The position numbers were made by a program, and so were the translations under genes. From contig JAMWZR010000006.1 of NCBI GenBank assembly GCA_024282035.1, positions 1 through 64,000 of the forward strand: 64,000 bases of DNA, written 5' to 3'. The notes below the pieces were generated by a model. It saw only the letters and a list, made by a program, of their open reading frames with translations, had not been told where the DNA came from and ran no database searches. Below, one piece after another: positions 19,105 to 27,603 of this stretch (positions are counted from its first letter, which is position 1; every line of letters begins with the position of its first letter). The stretch is from Nitrosomonas sp. (lineage in GTDB: Bacteria; Pseudomonadota; Gammaproteobacteria; Burkholderiales; Nitrosomonadaceae).

Positions 19105-19749
19105 ATGACAGATATTGCAATCGTAGATTATGGAATGGGCAATTTGCGTTCCGTCCACAAAGCTCTGGAACACGTTGCGCCCAAATCGAGCGTCACAGTG
19201 ACCAGTGACTGCAAAGTCGTGCGGCAGGCAAAACGTATCGTTGTTCCCGGGCAGGGTGCAATGCCGAACTGCATGCAGGAGCTGGATGCGCATGGATTGC
19301 GTGAAGCCGTGGTGGATGCAGCCACCAACAAACCGTTCCTGGGCATTTGCCTGGGATTGCAGATGTTGTTCGAAGACAGCGAAGAAGGTCACGTCAAAGG
19401 TTTGGGCATCATGCCTGGCAAAGTCGTGCATTTCCCTGCAGCTGCCATGAAGACCGCGGATGGGCAGAAACTAAAAGTGCCACACATGGGATGGAATCAG
19501 GTACACCAGGCCATCGAACACCCGCTATGGCAAGGAATTGCAGATAATGAGCGCTTTTATTTCGTGCATAGCTATTATGTTGAAACGACGCATACGGATG
19601 CTATTGCGGCACAAAGTGATTATCCTTTCCCATTTACTTGTGCTGTTGCACAGGATAATATTTTCGCTGTACAGTTTCACCCTGAAAAAAGCCAATTAGC
19701 AGGACTGACGCTTTTAAGCAATTTTGCCCAATGGACACCTCGTCTCTGA
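19105..19749 (+). CDS. hisH: Imidazole glycerol phosphate synthase, glutaminase subunit
   Basis: This 214-residue class I amidotransferase supplies ammonia to HisF. The nucleophile lies in LGICLGLQMLFE (Cys about residue 81), the oxyanion strand in VPGQGAMPNCM, PHMGWNQV is the HisH-specific loop, and the His-Glu pair lies in QFHPEKSQLAG. All catalytic residues are present. HisH and HisF together make imidazole-glycerol phosphate and AICAR, the latter being consumed by PurH (35159). Confidence 0.95.
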   Translation: MTDIAIVDYGMGNLRSVHKALEHVAPKSSVTVTSDCKVVRQAKRIVVPGQGAMPNCMQELDAHGLREAVVDAATNKPFLGICLGLQMLFEDSEEGHVKGLGIMPGKVVHFPAAAMKTADGQKLKVPHMGWNQVHQAIEHPLWQGIADNERFYFVHSYYVETTHTDAIAAQSDYPFPFTCAVAQDNIFAVQFHPEKSQLAGLTLLSNFAQWTPRL

Positions 19750-19761
19750 ATTTAATTTATT

Positions 19762-19785
19762 ATTCATTCATTCATTTATTTATTT
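19762..19785. repeat. Tetranucleotide repeat between hisH and hisA
   Basis: The hisH-hisA gap contains three ATTC units followed directly by three ATTT units. Such short tandem repeats can change copy number by slippage; here that would change leader length before hisA but not a reading frame. Confidence 0.5.
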
Positions 19786-19801
19786 CCACTCTGAATAAGT
19801 C

Positions 19802-20557
19802 ATGCTGATTATTCCTGCTATAGATCTCAAAGATGGACACTGTGTTCGCCTCAAGCAAGGTGTGATGGAAGATGCCACGATATTTTCCGAAAATCCAGGC
19901 GAAATGGCCGCTCATTGGCTTGAACAAGGCGCCAGGCGACTGCATCTGGTCGACCTGAACGGTGCATTTGCCGGAAAACCGAAAAATGAAGCAGCCGTAA
20001 AGGAAATCGTCAACGCGCTCGACGGCCAGATTCCCATTCAACTGGGCGGCGGCATCCGCGATCTCGATACGATCGAACGCTATCTGGATGACGGTATCAC
20101 ATACATCATCATCGGTACGGCTGCCATCAAGATTCCCGGCTTTCTACATGATGCCTGTAATGCGTTTCCTGGTCAGATCATGGTCGGACTTGATGCCAAG
20201 GATGGCAAAGTGGCCGTGGATGGCTGGTCCAAAATTACCGGACACGATGTCATCGATCTCGCCAAAAAATTCGAGAGTTATGGCGTTGAAGCCGTCATTT
20301 ACACGGATATTGGTCGGGATGGCATGCTCAGTGGCATCAATATCGAGGCTACCGTCGAACTGGCCAGGCAGTTGTCCATTCCGGTCATTGCCAGCGGGGG
20401 CATTACCAATATTCAGGATGTGCAAAAATTATGCGAAATCGAATCCGAAGGTATCATGGGCGCCATTACGGGGCGCGCCATATATGAGGGCTCTCTGAAT
20501 TTCAAGGAAGCACAGGCCTTGGCTGATCAATTCGAGGATAGTGATAGCGCCGCTTAA
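19802..20557 (+). CDS. hisA: ProFAR isomerase (HisA)
   Basis: This 251-residue (beta-alpha)8 barrel carries out the Amadori isomerisation of ProFAR to PRFAR. It has the first catalytic aspartate in [14 protein letters not shown], phosphate-binding GGGIRDL, the second catalytic aspartate in YTDIGRDGM, and ASGGITN. It sits between hisH and hisF, as expected. Confidence 0.95.
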   Translation: MLIIPAIDLKDGHCVRLKQGVMEDATIFSENPGEMAAHWLEQGARRLHLVDLNGAFAGKPKNEAAVKEIVNALDGQIPIQLGGGIRDLDTIERYLDDGITYIIIGTAAIKIPGFLHDACNAFPGQIMVGLDAKDGKVAVDGWSKITGHDVIDLAKKFESYGVEAVIYTDIGRDGMLSGINIEATVELARQLSIPVIASGGITNIQDVQKLCEIESEGIMGAITGRAIYEGSLNFKEAQALADQFEDSDSAA

Positions 20558-20625
20558 ATATTGGAACACTCGATTTTCTTCATTTCTTTTATTACTTTTT
20601 GTTCAGCTGATCACAGTAAATTCTG

Positions 20626-21399
20626 ATGGGACTCGCAAAACGCATCATTCCGTGTCTGGATGTTACCAATGGACGGGTAGTCAAGGGAGTCAATTTTGTT
20701 GAATTGCGTGATGCCGGCGACCCTGTCGAAATATCACGACGTTATGACGAACAAGGCGCTGATGAACTCACTTTTCTTGACATCACAGCCAGCTCTGACA
20801 ATCGCGATCTGATTCTGCACATCATAGAAGATGTGGCAGCACAGGTTTTCATCCCTCTGACGGTAGGGGGAGGCGTGCGCCAGGTCAGTGATGTTCGCCG
20901 GTTGCTCAATGCCGGCGCCGACAAGGTCAGCATCAATACTTCCGCTGTATTGAATCCGCAATTGGTTGCTGAAGCAGCCGATCATTACGGTTCTCAGTGC
21001 ATTGTCGTTGCCATCGATGCCAAGCAGGTCGATTCCACAACTGATGCACCCCGCTGGGAAGTCTTTACCCATGGTGGTCGCAAAGCCACAGGTCTTGATG
21101 CCATTGAATGGGCTAAAAAAATGCAGGCACTGGGTGCAGGTGAAATTCTCCTCACCAGCATGAATCGGGATGGCACCCGCAATGGTTTTGATCTTGGTCT
21201 GACCCGGGCAGTATCAGATGCCATCGACATTCCCGTCATTGCCAGTGGTGGCGTGGGTAATCTGGATCATTTGGTGGATGGGATTGTAAAGGGACATGCC
21301 GATGCCGTTCTGGCGGCCAGTATTTTCCACTACGGTGAGTACACCGTGCAACAGGCCAAACAATATATGGCTCAACATGGTATTGAAGTAAGGCTATAA
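20626..21399 (+). CDS. hisF: Imidazole glycerol phosphate synthase, cyclase subunit
   Basis: The 257-residue barrel partner of HisH uses channelled ammonia to close the imidazole ring. It shows [19 protein letters not shown] with the catalytic aspartate, [12 protein letters not shown], a second catalytic aspartate in [11 protein letters not shown], and [10 protein letters not shown]. The 68-base gap before it is pyrimidine-rich but I see no clear promoter or hairpin. Confidence 0.95.
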   Translation: MGLAKRIIPCLDVTNGRVVKGVNFVELRDAGDPVEISRRYDEQGADELTFLDITASSDNRDLILHIIEDVAAQVFIPLTVGGGVRQVSDVRRLLNAGADKVSINTSAVLNPQLVAEAADHYGSQCIVVAIDAKQVDSTTDAPRWEVFTHGGRKATGLDAIEWAKKMQALGAGEILLTSMNRDGTRNGFDLGLTRAVSDAIDIPVIASGGVGNLDHLVDGIVKGHADAVLAASIFHYGEYTVQQAKQYMAQHGIEVRL

Positions 21400-21433
21400 T
21401 GCCTGCTTTCCTATACCCATCTATTTTTGATCC

Positions 21434-21826
21434 ATGTCCGCAGAAAGTTGGCTGAGTAAAATCAATTGGTCCGAACAGGGATTGATTCCTGTCATTGCAC
21501 AGGAAGCCAATACCGGAAAAGTACTCATGTTTGCCTGGATGAATGCCGAAGCACTCAAACTGACAGTGGAAAAAGGCGAAGCCATCTACTGGTCACGTTC
21601 CCGTCAGAAACTCTGGCATAAAGGCGAAGAATCTGGTCATTCCCAAAAAGTGATTGATATCTTTCTGGATTGTGATGAAGATGTGCTGTTGATCACCGTG
21701 GAACAAACCGGTGGCATTGCTTGCCATACTGGACGTCAAAGCTGTTTTTTTCAGAAGCTCGATCAAGGTGAGTGGGTGGTGGCTGCGCCCGTGATCAAAA
21801 ACCCCAAGGAAATCTATCACACATGA
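21434..21826 (+). CDS. hisI: Phosphoribosyl-AMP cyclohydrolase
   Basis: This 130-residue zinc enzyme opens the adenine ring of PR-AMP. It has [33 protein letters not shown], the metal-binding DCDEDVLL, and [10 protein letters not shown] with cysteine ligands. It is the single-domain form, with HisE as a separate protein. Its stop codon overlaps the hisE start. Confidence 0.95.
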   Translation: MSAESWLSKINWSEQGLIPVIAQEANTGKVLMFAWMNAEALKLTVEKGEAIYWSRSRQKLWHKGEESGHSQKVIDIFLDCDEDVLLITVEQTGGIACHTGRQSCFFQKLDQGEWVVAAPVIKNPKEIYHT

Positions 21827-22149
21827 ATGATCTGAGCGTTCTGCATCGCCTGGCACAAACCATCGCTGACCGCAAATCGGCCGATCCGAATCATTCCTAT
21901 GTTGCCAAGTTACTTCACCAAGGTCAGGACAAGATTCTCAAAAAAATCGCTGAAGAATCTGCCGAGACAATTATGGCATCCAAGGATGGCCATGCTGAGC
22001 AGATCGTCTATGAAACTGCAGATTTGTGGTTTCACTGCCTTGTTCTGCTGGCACACCATGACATCAATTTGGATCAACTATTGCAAGAACTGGAACGACG
22101 CGAAGGGACATCGGGTATAGCCGAAAAAGCATCAAGGACCGAGGGTTAA
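21823..22149 (+). CDS. hisE: Phosphoribosyl-ATP pyrophosphatase
   Basis: This 108-residue helical MazG-like enzyme converts PR-ATP to PR-AMP. It has [25 protein letters not shown], then the acidic [10 protein letters not shown] and [15 protein letters not shown] metal-binding helices. I chose the ATG at 21823, which forms an ATGA overlap with hisI and matches family length; the open frame extends upstream but inside hisI. Confidence 0.93.
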   Translation: MNDLSVLHRLAQTIADRKSADPNHSYVAKLLHQGQDKILKKIAEESAETIMASKDGHAEQIVYETADLWFHCLVLLAHHDINLDQLLQELERREGTSGIAEKASRTEG

Positions 22150-22152
22150 GCT

Positions 22153-22503
22153 ATGGATAATTGTATTTTTTGTAAAATCATCAGAAAAGAGATTCCATCC
22201 AACAAAATATACGAAGACGACGAAATTCTGGCGTTTAATGACATTAACCCGGCAGCTCCGGTACATTTCTTGTTAATTCCCAAATTACATATTGATTCAC
22301 TGGCTGAAATTCAAGATAATCATCAGAAACTCTTGGGCAAGATGCTGTTACTGGCTCCTAAACTTGCGAAAGAACAAGGTTGTGATGATGGCTTTCGTAC
22401 AATTATCAATACCGGACGCATTGGTGGGCAGGAGGTGTTTCACTTGCACTTTCATATCATCGGTGGCAGGGAACGCCTGCCCGTGATGATTCATCATGGT
22501 TAG
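22153..22503 (+). CDS. HIT family protein (HinT-like)
   Basis: This 116-residue histidine-triad nucleotide-binding protein has the N-terminal CIFCKIIRKEIPSNKIYED and the active-site HLHFHIIGG, followed by a short C-terminus. HinT proteins hydrolyse purine phosphoramidates and adenylated lysine. It starts three bases after hisE and is followed by tatA, a his-HIT-tat order common in betaproteobacteria. Confidence 0.93.
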   Translation: MDNCIFCKIIRKEIPSNKIYEDDEILAFNDINPAAPVHFLLIPKLHIDSLAEIQDNHQKLLGKMLLLAPKLAKEQGCDDGFRTIINTGRIGGQEVFHLHFHIIGGRERLPVMIHHG

Positions 22504-22533
22504 GTTACTGTTTCATTTGACAGGAGAATAGTA

Positions 22534-22830
22534 ATGGGTACATTCAGTATTTGGCACTGGTTGATCGTACTAGCCATCGTTGTTTTGGTATTTGGCACCA
22601 AAAAGCTGCGCAATCTTGGTGGCGATTTGGGAAGCGCCATCAAGGGCTTCAAGGACGGCATGAAAGAATCGGACAGCACATCCCCACCAACGCTGAATGA
22701 TCAGGTTATCGATATCCACGCGCGTAAAGATGCACCGGCGAGTACTCTCAAGAATGAAATCAAGACTGATGAGCGCCTTCCAAATACACAGAATCCAAAG
22801 ACCGACGCCGAATTCAAAGAAAAAAACTAG
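22534..22830 (+). CDS. tatA: Sec-independent protein translocase subunit TatA
   Basis: This 98-residue subunit forms the variable-size pore of the twin-arginine pathway, which exports folded, often cofactor-containing proteins. It has an N-terminal membrane helix ([15 protein letters not shown]), the FGTKKL hinge, an amphipathic helix ([13 protein letters not shown]) and a charged tail. GGAG stands before the ATG. It starts the tatABC set, 30 bases after the HIT gene. Confidence 0.95.
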   Translation: MGTFSIWHWLIVLAIVVLVFGTKKLRNLGGDLGSAIKGFKDGMKESDSTSPPTLNDQVIDIHARKDAPASTLKNEIKTDERLPNTQNPKTDAEFKEKN

Positions 22831-22914
22831 ATGCCAACGCATGTTTCATTGCCTTGTGGCTAGCTGCTGGCTTTTGATGCACCGTTCCAATCCACAACAT
22901 TAACGGTCAAAGTT

Positions 22915-23313
22915 ATGTTTGATATTAGTTTCATGGAATTATTGGTCATTTCGGTGGTTGCGCTGATTGTCATTGGACCGGAGCGTCTGCCCACTGTTGC
23001 CAAAACACTGGGACATCTCTACGGACGCGGCAGAAATTTTGTATACAGCGTCAAAACAGACATCCATAATGAAATGCGCATGGAGGAACTGAAAAAGATG
23101 CAGTCCACACTGGAGGAAACGGTGCAATCTGTCGAAAACTCGGTTCGTCAAAATGTCAATCAGGTACAAATGACCGTAACCGATGGCCTGAATCAACAAG
23201 ACCATTCAGCGAACCAGCAAGCAACACCATCGACCGATACACAGGCAGCACCGCCGAATCCCGCTACCCATGACAGCGCAACTCATCAGCGTCATAATCA
23301 GGACAAAAATTGA
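22915..23313 (+). CDS. tatB: Sec-independent protein translocase subunit TatB
   Basis: The 132-residue protein begins MFDISFMELLVISVVALIV, with the GPERLP motif that marks TatB, then a long amphipathic helix and a Gln/Thr/Pro-rich tail. TatB and TatC recognise twin-arginine signal peptides before TatA is recruited. The 84-base gap after tatA holds no obvious terminator. Confidence 0.95.
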   Translation: MFDISFMELLVISVVALIVIGPERLPTVAKTLGHLYGRGRNFVYSVKTDIHNEMRMEELKKMQSTLEETVQSVENSVRQNVNQVQMTVTDGLNQQDHSANQQATPSTDTQAAPPNPATHDSATHQRHNQDKN

Positions 23314-23379
23314 TGATGTATCGGCGATTCATTCTGTCATTCTTATTTCCGTCTAATTCACCCATGATGCTGCGACGCC

Positions 23380-24174
23380 ATGCTTGAAGGCTCTTTCCTG
23401 TCGCATCTCGTCGAACTGCGCACAAGAATCATTCGCACGCTTGCGGTCCTATTGGTAGGATTTATTCCTTGTGCTTATTTTGCACGCGAACTCTATACCC
23501 TGCTCGCGCAACCACTTCTGGAAAAATTACCGCAAGGCGGGCAAATGATCGCAACCGATGTGGCCACGCCCTTTTTCGTACCGATGAAAGTCGCCATGAT
23601 GATGGCTTTTGTTCTTACCCTGCCACATACGCTCTATCAGATCTGGGCTTTTGTCGCTCCCGGTCTTTATATGCACGAAAAACGCCTGGCTTTACCCCTG
23701 GTGATTGGCAGCAGCCTGTTATTTTTTGCAGGCATGGCATTCGCCTACTTTGCCGCCCTGCCGGCCGTATTCGAATTCATTACCTACTTCGCACCTGAAG
23801 GGGTTGCCGTCATGACGGACATCGGCAAATACCTGAGCTTTGTGTTATCGATGTTTCTGGCTTTCGGCGTCACGTTTGAAGTGCCGGTTTTCGTAATCGT
23901 GCTGGTCAGAACCGGAGCCATCACCATTGCTAAGTTGAAGGAAATACGTCCTTATGTCATCGTCGGCGCTTTCGTGATTGCGGCAATTTTCACCCCGCCC
24001 GATGTTATTTCACAGTTCATGCTGGCAGTACCTCTGTGTCTGTTGTACGAACTGGGTATCATCATCGCCGCTCTGTTGATAAAGAATCACAGCGACAATG
24101 TACCTCCTCAGGCTCCAGAAAAAACCACGGATACCGTTTCACATCACCAAGAACCGCCAACACAATCACATTGA
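23380..24174 (+). CDS. tatC: Sec-independent protein translocase subunit TatC
   Basis: The 264-residue protein has six membrane segments and the TatC motifs FLSHLVELRTRI at the start, FVPMKVAMMMAFVLTLP, FVAPGLYMHEKR and RPYVIVGAFVIAAIFTPPD. It is the signal-peptide receptor of the Tat pathway. The C-terminal tail is hydrophilic. Two hairpins follow the stop codon, so the his-tat transcript may end there. Confidence 0.95.
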   Translation: MLEGSFLSHLVELRTRIIRTLAVLLVGFIPCAYFARELYTLLAQPLLEKLPQGGQMIATDVATPFFVPMKVAMMMAFVLTLPHTLYQIWAFVAPGLYMHEKRLALPLVIGSSLLFFAGMAFAYFAALPAVFEFITYFAPEGVAVMTDIGKYLSFVLSMFLAFGVTFEVPVFVIVLVRTGAITIAKLKEIRPYVIVGAFVIAAIFTPPDVISQFMLAVPLCLLYELGIIIAALLIKNHSDNVPPQAPEKTTDTVSHHQEPPTQSH

Positions 24175-24179
24175 TTGAC

Positions 24180-24193
24180 TGCCATAAGTGGCA
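24180..24193 (+). terminator. Short hairpin after tatC
   Basis: TGCCA and TGGCA pair perfectly with a four-base loop, six bases after the tatC stop. No T-run follows; with the larger hairpin at 24219 it may end or stabilise the tat mRNA. Confidence 0.35.
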
Positions 24194-24218
24194 ATATGTC
24201 GGCGTAATTCTTGTAAGG

Positions 24219-24259
24219 AAACCATTTAATGGACAGCAAAGTCCAAAGCTAAATGGTTT
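24219..24259 (+). terminator. Two-part stem-loop between tatC and the next gene
   Basis: An outer perfect ten-base stem (AAACCATTTA with TAAATGGTTT) encloses an inner five-base stem (TGGAC with GTCCA) and a six-base loop. One and four unpaired bases separate the two stems. It ends 32 bases before the next ATG. It could terminate tatC or act as a leader element of the next gene. Confidence 0.5.
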
Positions 24260-24291
24260 GATCGTGTGAAACCTACTCCAGGAGGCCGTTG

Positions 24292-24912
24292 ATGCTTGTC
24301 ATTTTACCCGCTGCCCGTACTTACCTTATCGCCCTTGCAACTCTGTTGGGTTCTCTGATCGCAAGCCTTGCCATGGCACAGGCACACGGTCAAACCGCAA
24401 ACAATCAACCGCCGCCCCCTGCCCTTTCTCAGAATCCGGCAACAGTTGTGATTGAAGCACCTCCGGGTGTAACTCGACCACCCAGAATCATACATCGTGT
24501 GGGTACCGCCATACCCCCCCCCCGAAACAGTGTCAGTATCAAGAGTACCGATGCCGGACACATACCGCGTCAGTCCGCTGTTTCCGGTTGTATCAATTGC
24601 GGTGTCATCGATTTCATTCAGCGCTCAACATCCGGTAATGCATTGAACGCCATTACCAGTGGCGTCGTCGCCGGTACCATAGCCCGCGAAGTCAATCGTC
24701 ATTTACCCTATCCGGGCATTTCTCATCCACAATATGGAACCGGTATGATACCGATACCTTCTGGCGGCAATATTGCAGCGAATCCGTATCAGGTTGGCAT
24801 CACGCTGCACGATGGCGGTCAGGCTATCATAGCGCTGCCCGATGTATCTCATCTGCAGCAGGGTGACCGAGTACAATTGATCGATGGTGCTATCGTTGTC
24901 GATCGTCAATGA
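24292..24912 (+). CDS. Exported protein with SlyB-like C-terminus and a C10 tract
   Basis: No named family is recognised with confidence. The 206-residue protein has a signal peptide ending LAMA before QAHGQ, a Pro-rich stretch, then CINCGVIDFIQRS. A small Gly/Ala segment (NAITSGVVAGTIAREVNRHL) resembles a glycine zipper. The C-terminus, VGITLHDGGQAIIALPDV...GDRVQLIDG, resembles the end of SlyB-type outer-membrane proteins. Codons 75-77 lie in a run of ten C bases (24514-24523); gain or loss of one C truncates the protein. The ATG at 24292 follows AGGAGG at good spacing. The neighbouring copper genes are not clearly related in function. Confidence 0.65.
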   Translation: MLVILPAARTYLIALATLLGSLIASLAMAQAHGQTANNQPPPPALSQNPATVVIEAPPGVTRPPRIIHRVGTAIPPPRNSVSIKSTDAGHIPRQSAVSGCINCGVIDFIQRSTSGNALNAITSGVVAGTIAREVNRHLPYPGISHPQYGTGMIPIPSGGNIAANPYQVGITLHDGGQAIIALPDVSHLQQGDRVQLIDGAIVVDRQ

Positions 24913-24928
24913 ATAAAAAGGTCATACT

Positions 24929-27322
24929 TTGAACACTCAAGTCCGCAAACGCATCGAACTTCCCATCGAAGGCATGACTTGTGCAGCTTGCGCATCACGC
25001 ATAGAAAAGAATCTGAACAAGCTCCCCGGTGTCGAAGCGACAGTCAATTTCGCCAATGAAAAGGCACATGTTGAATTCGACGAGAGTCAAATATCCAGTC
25101 GTGCACTGATCAACACCATAAAAAAATCGGGATTTCACATTGCACCACAATCGGTGCAATTACAACTGCACGACATGACCTGTGCCGCTTGTGCCACGCA
25201 CATTGAAAAAGCCCTGAACAAATTACCTGGTGTCAGTGCAACGGTCAACGTAGCAACTGAAACGGCACGGGTCAGTTTTATGCCTGGCATTACCACGAAA
25301 CAACTCATTGATGCAGTGATCGGTGCAGGTTACGGCGCCACCGAGATCAGCGAATCCGGGCGCACTGAAGAGAAGGCAAGAAAACAGGCTGCATATGAAC
25401 GCGAACTGAGATTATTCTGGATTTCAGCCTTGCTCACCCTACCGTTGGTGTTACAAATGGGTGCCATGTTTAGCGGCCATGATATGGACATGTTGCCGCG
25501 ATGGCTACAATGGCTTCTTGCTACACCAGTGCAATTCTGGATCGGACGTCGATTCTATGTTGGCGCCTGGCATGCGCTACGTAGCGGTAGCGCCAACATG
25601 GATGTCCTGGTGGCGCTTGGCACCAGTATGGCGTATGGATTCAGTACCGTAGTAATGTTGTTTTCACTGGATCAGCATATTTATTTTGAAGCCAGTGCTG
25701 CCATCATCACTCTGGTTTTGCTGGGAAAGCTGATGGAAGCCCGTGCCAAAGGCAAGACCTCAGAAGCCATTGAGTCACTGATCAAACTGCAACCAAAAAC
25801 GGCCCGTGTTGAACGTCATGGAGAAGTGATCGAATTACCGGTCGAACAACTCCAAATCGATGATATTTTTCTGGTGCGTCCTGGAGAAAGCATCCCGGTC
25901 GATGGAGTTGTCATTGAGGGCACTTCGAACATCGACGAATCCCTGCTAACCGGAGAAAGTCTACCTGTGGGCAAACAGTCTGGCGAAAAAATTTTTGCTG
26001 CCACCCAGAATCTACAAGGCTTCCTCAAATGCCGTGCGGTCGGTATCGGTGCCAGCACGCAATTGGCGAATATTATCCGTCTGGTTGAAGAGGCTCAGGG
26101 TTCAAAAGCACCCATTCAGCGCATGGCGGATACGCTTTCCGGCATTTTCGTTCCGATCGTCGTCGCCATCAGTATCCTGACATTCGTCGTAACGTGGTGG
26201 TTTGCCAACGATTTTGTCACAGCGCTCATCCACGCTGTAGCCGTGCTGGTGATCGCTTGCCCCTGCGCATTGGGCTTGGCAACGCCGACCGCCATCATGG
26301 TTGCCACCGGACGCGGTGCACAAGCCGGCATACTGGTTAAAAATGCAGCAGCTCTAGAGCACGCTGAAAAAATACAGACTTTGATCGTCGACAAAACTGG
26401 TACGCTGACTGAGGGTAAACCGCATGTCACCGATGTATTGCCTGCTTCTTCGGTAACGGCAGACTACTTGCTACAAATTGCCGCTTCACTGGAACAAGGC
26501 TCAGAACACCCGCTTGCACGTGCCATCCTGGATCAAGCTCAATCCATGTCGTTGCCATTAATGGCACTGCAACACTTCTCATCTATTACCGGAAGCGGTG
26601 TGACAGGCCAATTGGATGGACGATCGTATATATTGGGTTCACCGCAGTTTCTGCGTCAACACAAGCTGGATCCAGACATGAAGTCTGTCAGCACACTGCA
26701 GGCCGAAGGCAAGACCGTCATCGCTGTAGCTTCAATTGATTCTTCTGATCACCGGCCGTTAGGTTATCTAGCCATAGCCGATCGCCTACGCGATAATTCC
26801 GCTGTTGCCATTTCCCGTTTGCAATCCATGGGTATCGAGGTCGTCATGCTCACTGGAGATAACCAGGCTACGGCGGCAACTATCGCCCGGAAAACAGGCA
26901 TTGTCGATTTTCGTGCAGAGGTATTGCCGCAGGATAAAGCTGCCGAGGTTATAGCCTTCAAGAAGAAGGGGAAATTTACTGCCATGGTCGGCGACGGTAT
27001 CAATGATGCCCCTGCTCTGGCCGCCGCTGACGTCAGCTTTGCAATCGGTGCCGGTTCGGATATTGCCATTGAAGCTGCGGACATGACTTTATTGCGTAAT
27101 GATCTGATGAGTGTCGCAGATGCCATTTCATTATCGCGACTGACGTTGCGGAAAATTCGCCAGAATCTGTTCTTTGCTTTCGTTTATAATGCCTTGGGTA
27201 TTCCGCTGGCAGCGGCTGGTATGTTGAACCCCGTCATAGCTGGCGCTGCAATGGCGATGAGCTCGGTGTCGGTGGTAAGTAATTCACTACTACTCAAACG
27301 CTGGCAGGCCAACCAATCATAA
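24929..27322 (+). CDS. copA: Copper-exporting P-type ATPase
   Basis: The 797-residue P1B ATPase has two N-terminal metal-binding domains (GMTCAAC about residue 15 and DMTCAAC about 86), eight membrane helices, and TGES in the actuator domain. The ion-pathway motif CPC is in VIACPCALGLATP (about 444-446), phosphorylation in DKTGTLTEGK (Asp about 488), the SEHPLA loop in the nucleotide domain, and GDGINDAPAL (about 688). CPC with GMTCxxC points to Cu(I) export. The likely start is TTG at 24929, with AAGG upstream; no ATG is available before the first metal domain. It starts 17 bases after the previous gene, with copZ just downstream. Confidence 0.93.
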   Translation: MNTQVRKRIELPIEGMTCAACASRIEKNLNKLPGVEATVNFANEKAHVEFDESQISSRALINTIKKSGFHIAPQSVQLQLHDMTCAACATHIEKALNKLPGVSATVNVATETARVSFMPGITTKQLIDAVIGAGYGATEISESGRTEEKARKQAAYERELRLFWISALLTLPLVLQMGAMFSGHDMDMLPRWLQWLLATPVQFWIGRRFYVGAWHALRSGSANMDVLVALGTSMAYGFSTVVMLFSLDQHIYFEASAAIITLVLLGKLMEARAKGKTSEAIESLIKLQPKTARVERHGEVIELPVEQLQIDDIFLVRPGESIPVDGVVIEGTSNIDESLLTGESLPVGKQSGEKIFAATQNLQGFLKCRAVGIGASTQLANIIRLVEEAQGSKAPIQRMADTLSGIFVPIVVAISILTFVVTWWFANDFVTALIHAVAVLVIACPCALGLATPTAIMVATGRGAQAGILVKNAAALEHAEKIQTLIVDKTGTLTEGKPHVTDVLPASSVTADYLLQIAASLEQGSEHPLARAILDQAQSMSLPLMALQHFSSITGSGVTGQLDGRSYILGSPQFLRQHKLDPDMKSVSTLQAEGKTVIAVASIDSSDHRPLGYLAIADRLRDNSAVAISRLQSMGIEVVMLTGDNQATAATIARKTGIVDFRAEVLPQDKAAEVIAFKKKGKFTAMVGDGINDAPALAAADVSFAIGAGSDIAIEAADMTLLRNDLMSVADAISLSRLTLRKIRQNLFFAFVYNALGIPLAAAGMLNPVIAGAAMAMSSVSVVSNSLLLKRWQANQS

Positions 27323-27342
27323 TTCACAGAAAACTGAAAACG

Positions 27343-27552
27343 ATGCAAACAGCAATTATCAAAATAACTGGTATGACCTGCATGGGCTGTGTCAACAGTG
27401 TCAAAACCCTACTCAAGAATCTGGCTGGTGTTATTGAAGTCGATGCCACGCTTGATCCCGCCCAAGCCACAGTGCAATTTGAACCCGACCGCATCACGCT
27501 TGAGCAGCTGAACGAAGCCATAATCGATGCCGGTTTTGGTGTGGCAAGCTAG
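27343..27552 (+). CDS. copZ: Heavy-metal-associated domain protein (CopZ-like copper chaperone)
   Basis: This 69-residue ferredoxin-like HMA protein has the metal site GMTCMGCVNSV near the start. Chaperones of this type carry Cu(I) to CopA. It lies 21 bases after copA, which supports that role. The symbol rests on context and size; metal choice is inferred. A hairpin formed by its last codons and the following bases may terminate the pair. Confidence 0.85.
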   Translation: MQTAIIKITGMTCMGCVNSVKTLLKNLAGVIEVDATLDPAQATVQFEPDRITLEQLNEAIIDAGFGVAS

Positions 27553-27574
27553 AAAAGCGGCAACTTGCCATTTT
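27542..27574 (+). terminator. Terminator after copZ
   Basis: TGGCAAG (27542-27548, inside the last codons of copZ) pairs perfectly with CTTGCCA (27564-27570) and is followed at once by TTTT. This is a plausible intrinsic terminator between copZ and the convergent manC gene. Confidence 0.55.
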
Positions 27575-27603
27575 ATCCTGCCCTCATTAGAGCACTACAG
27601 TCG

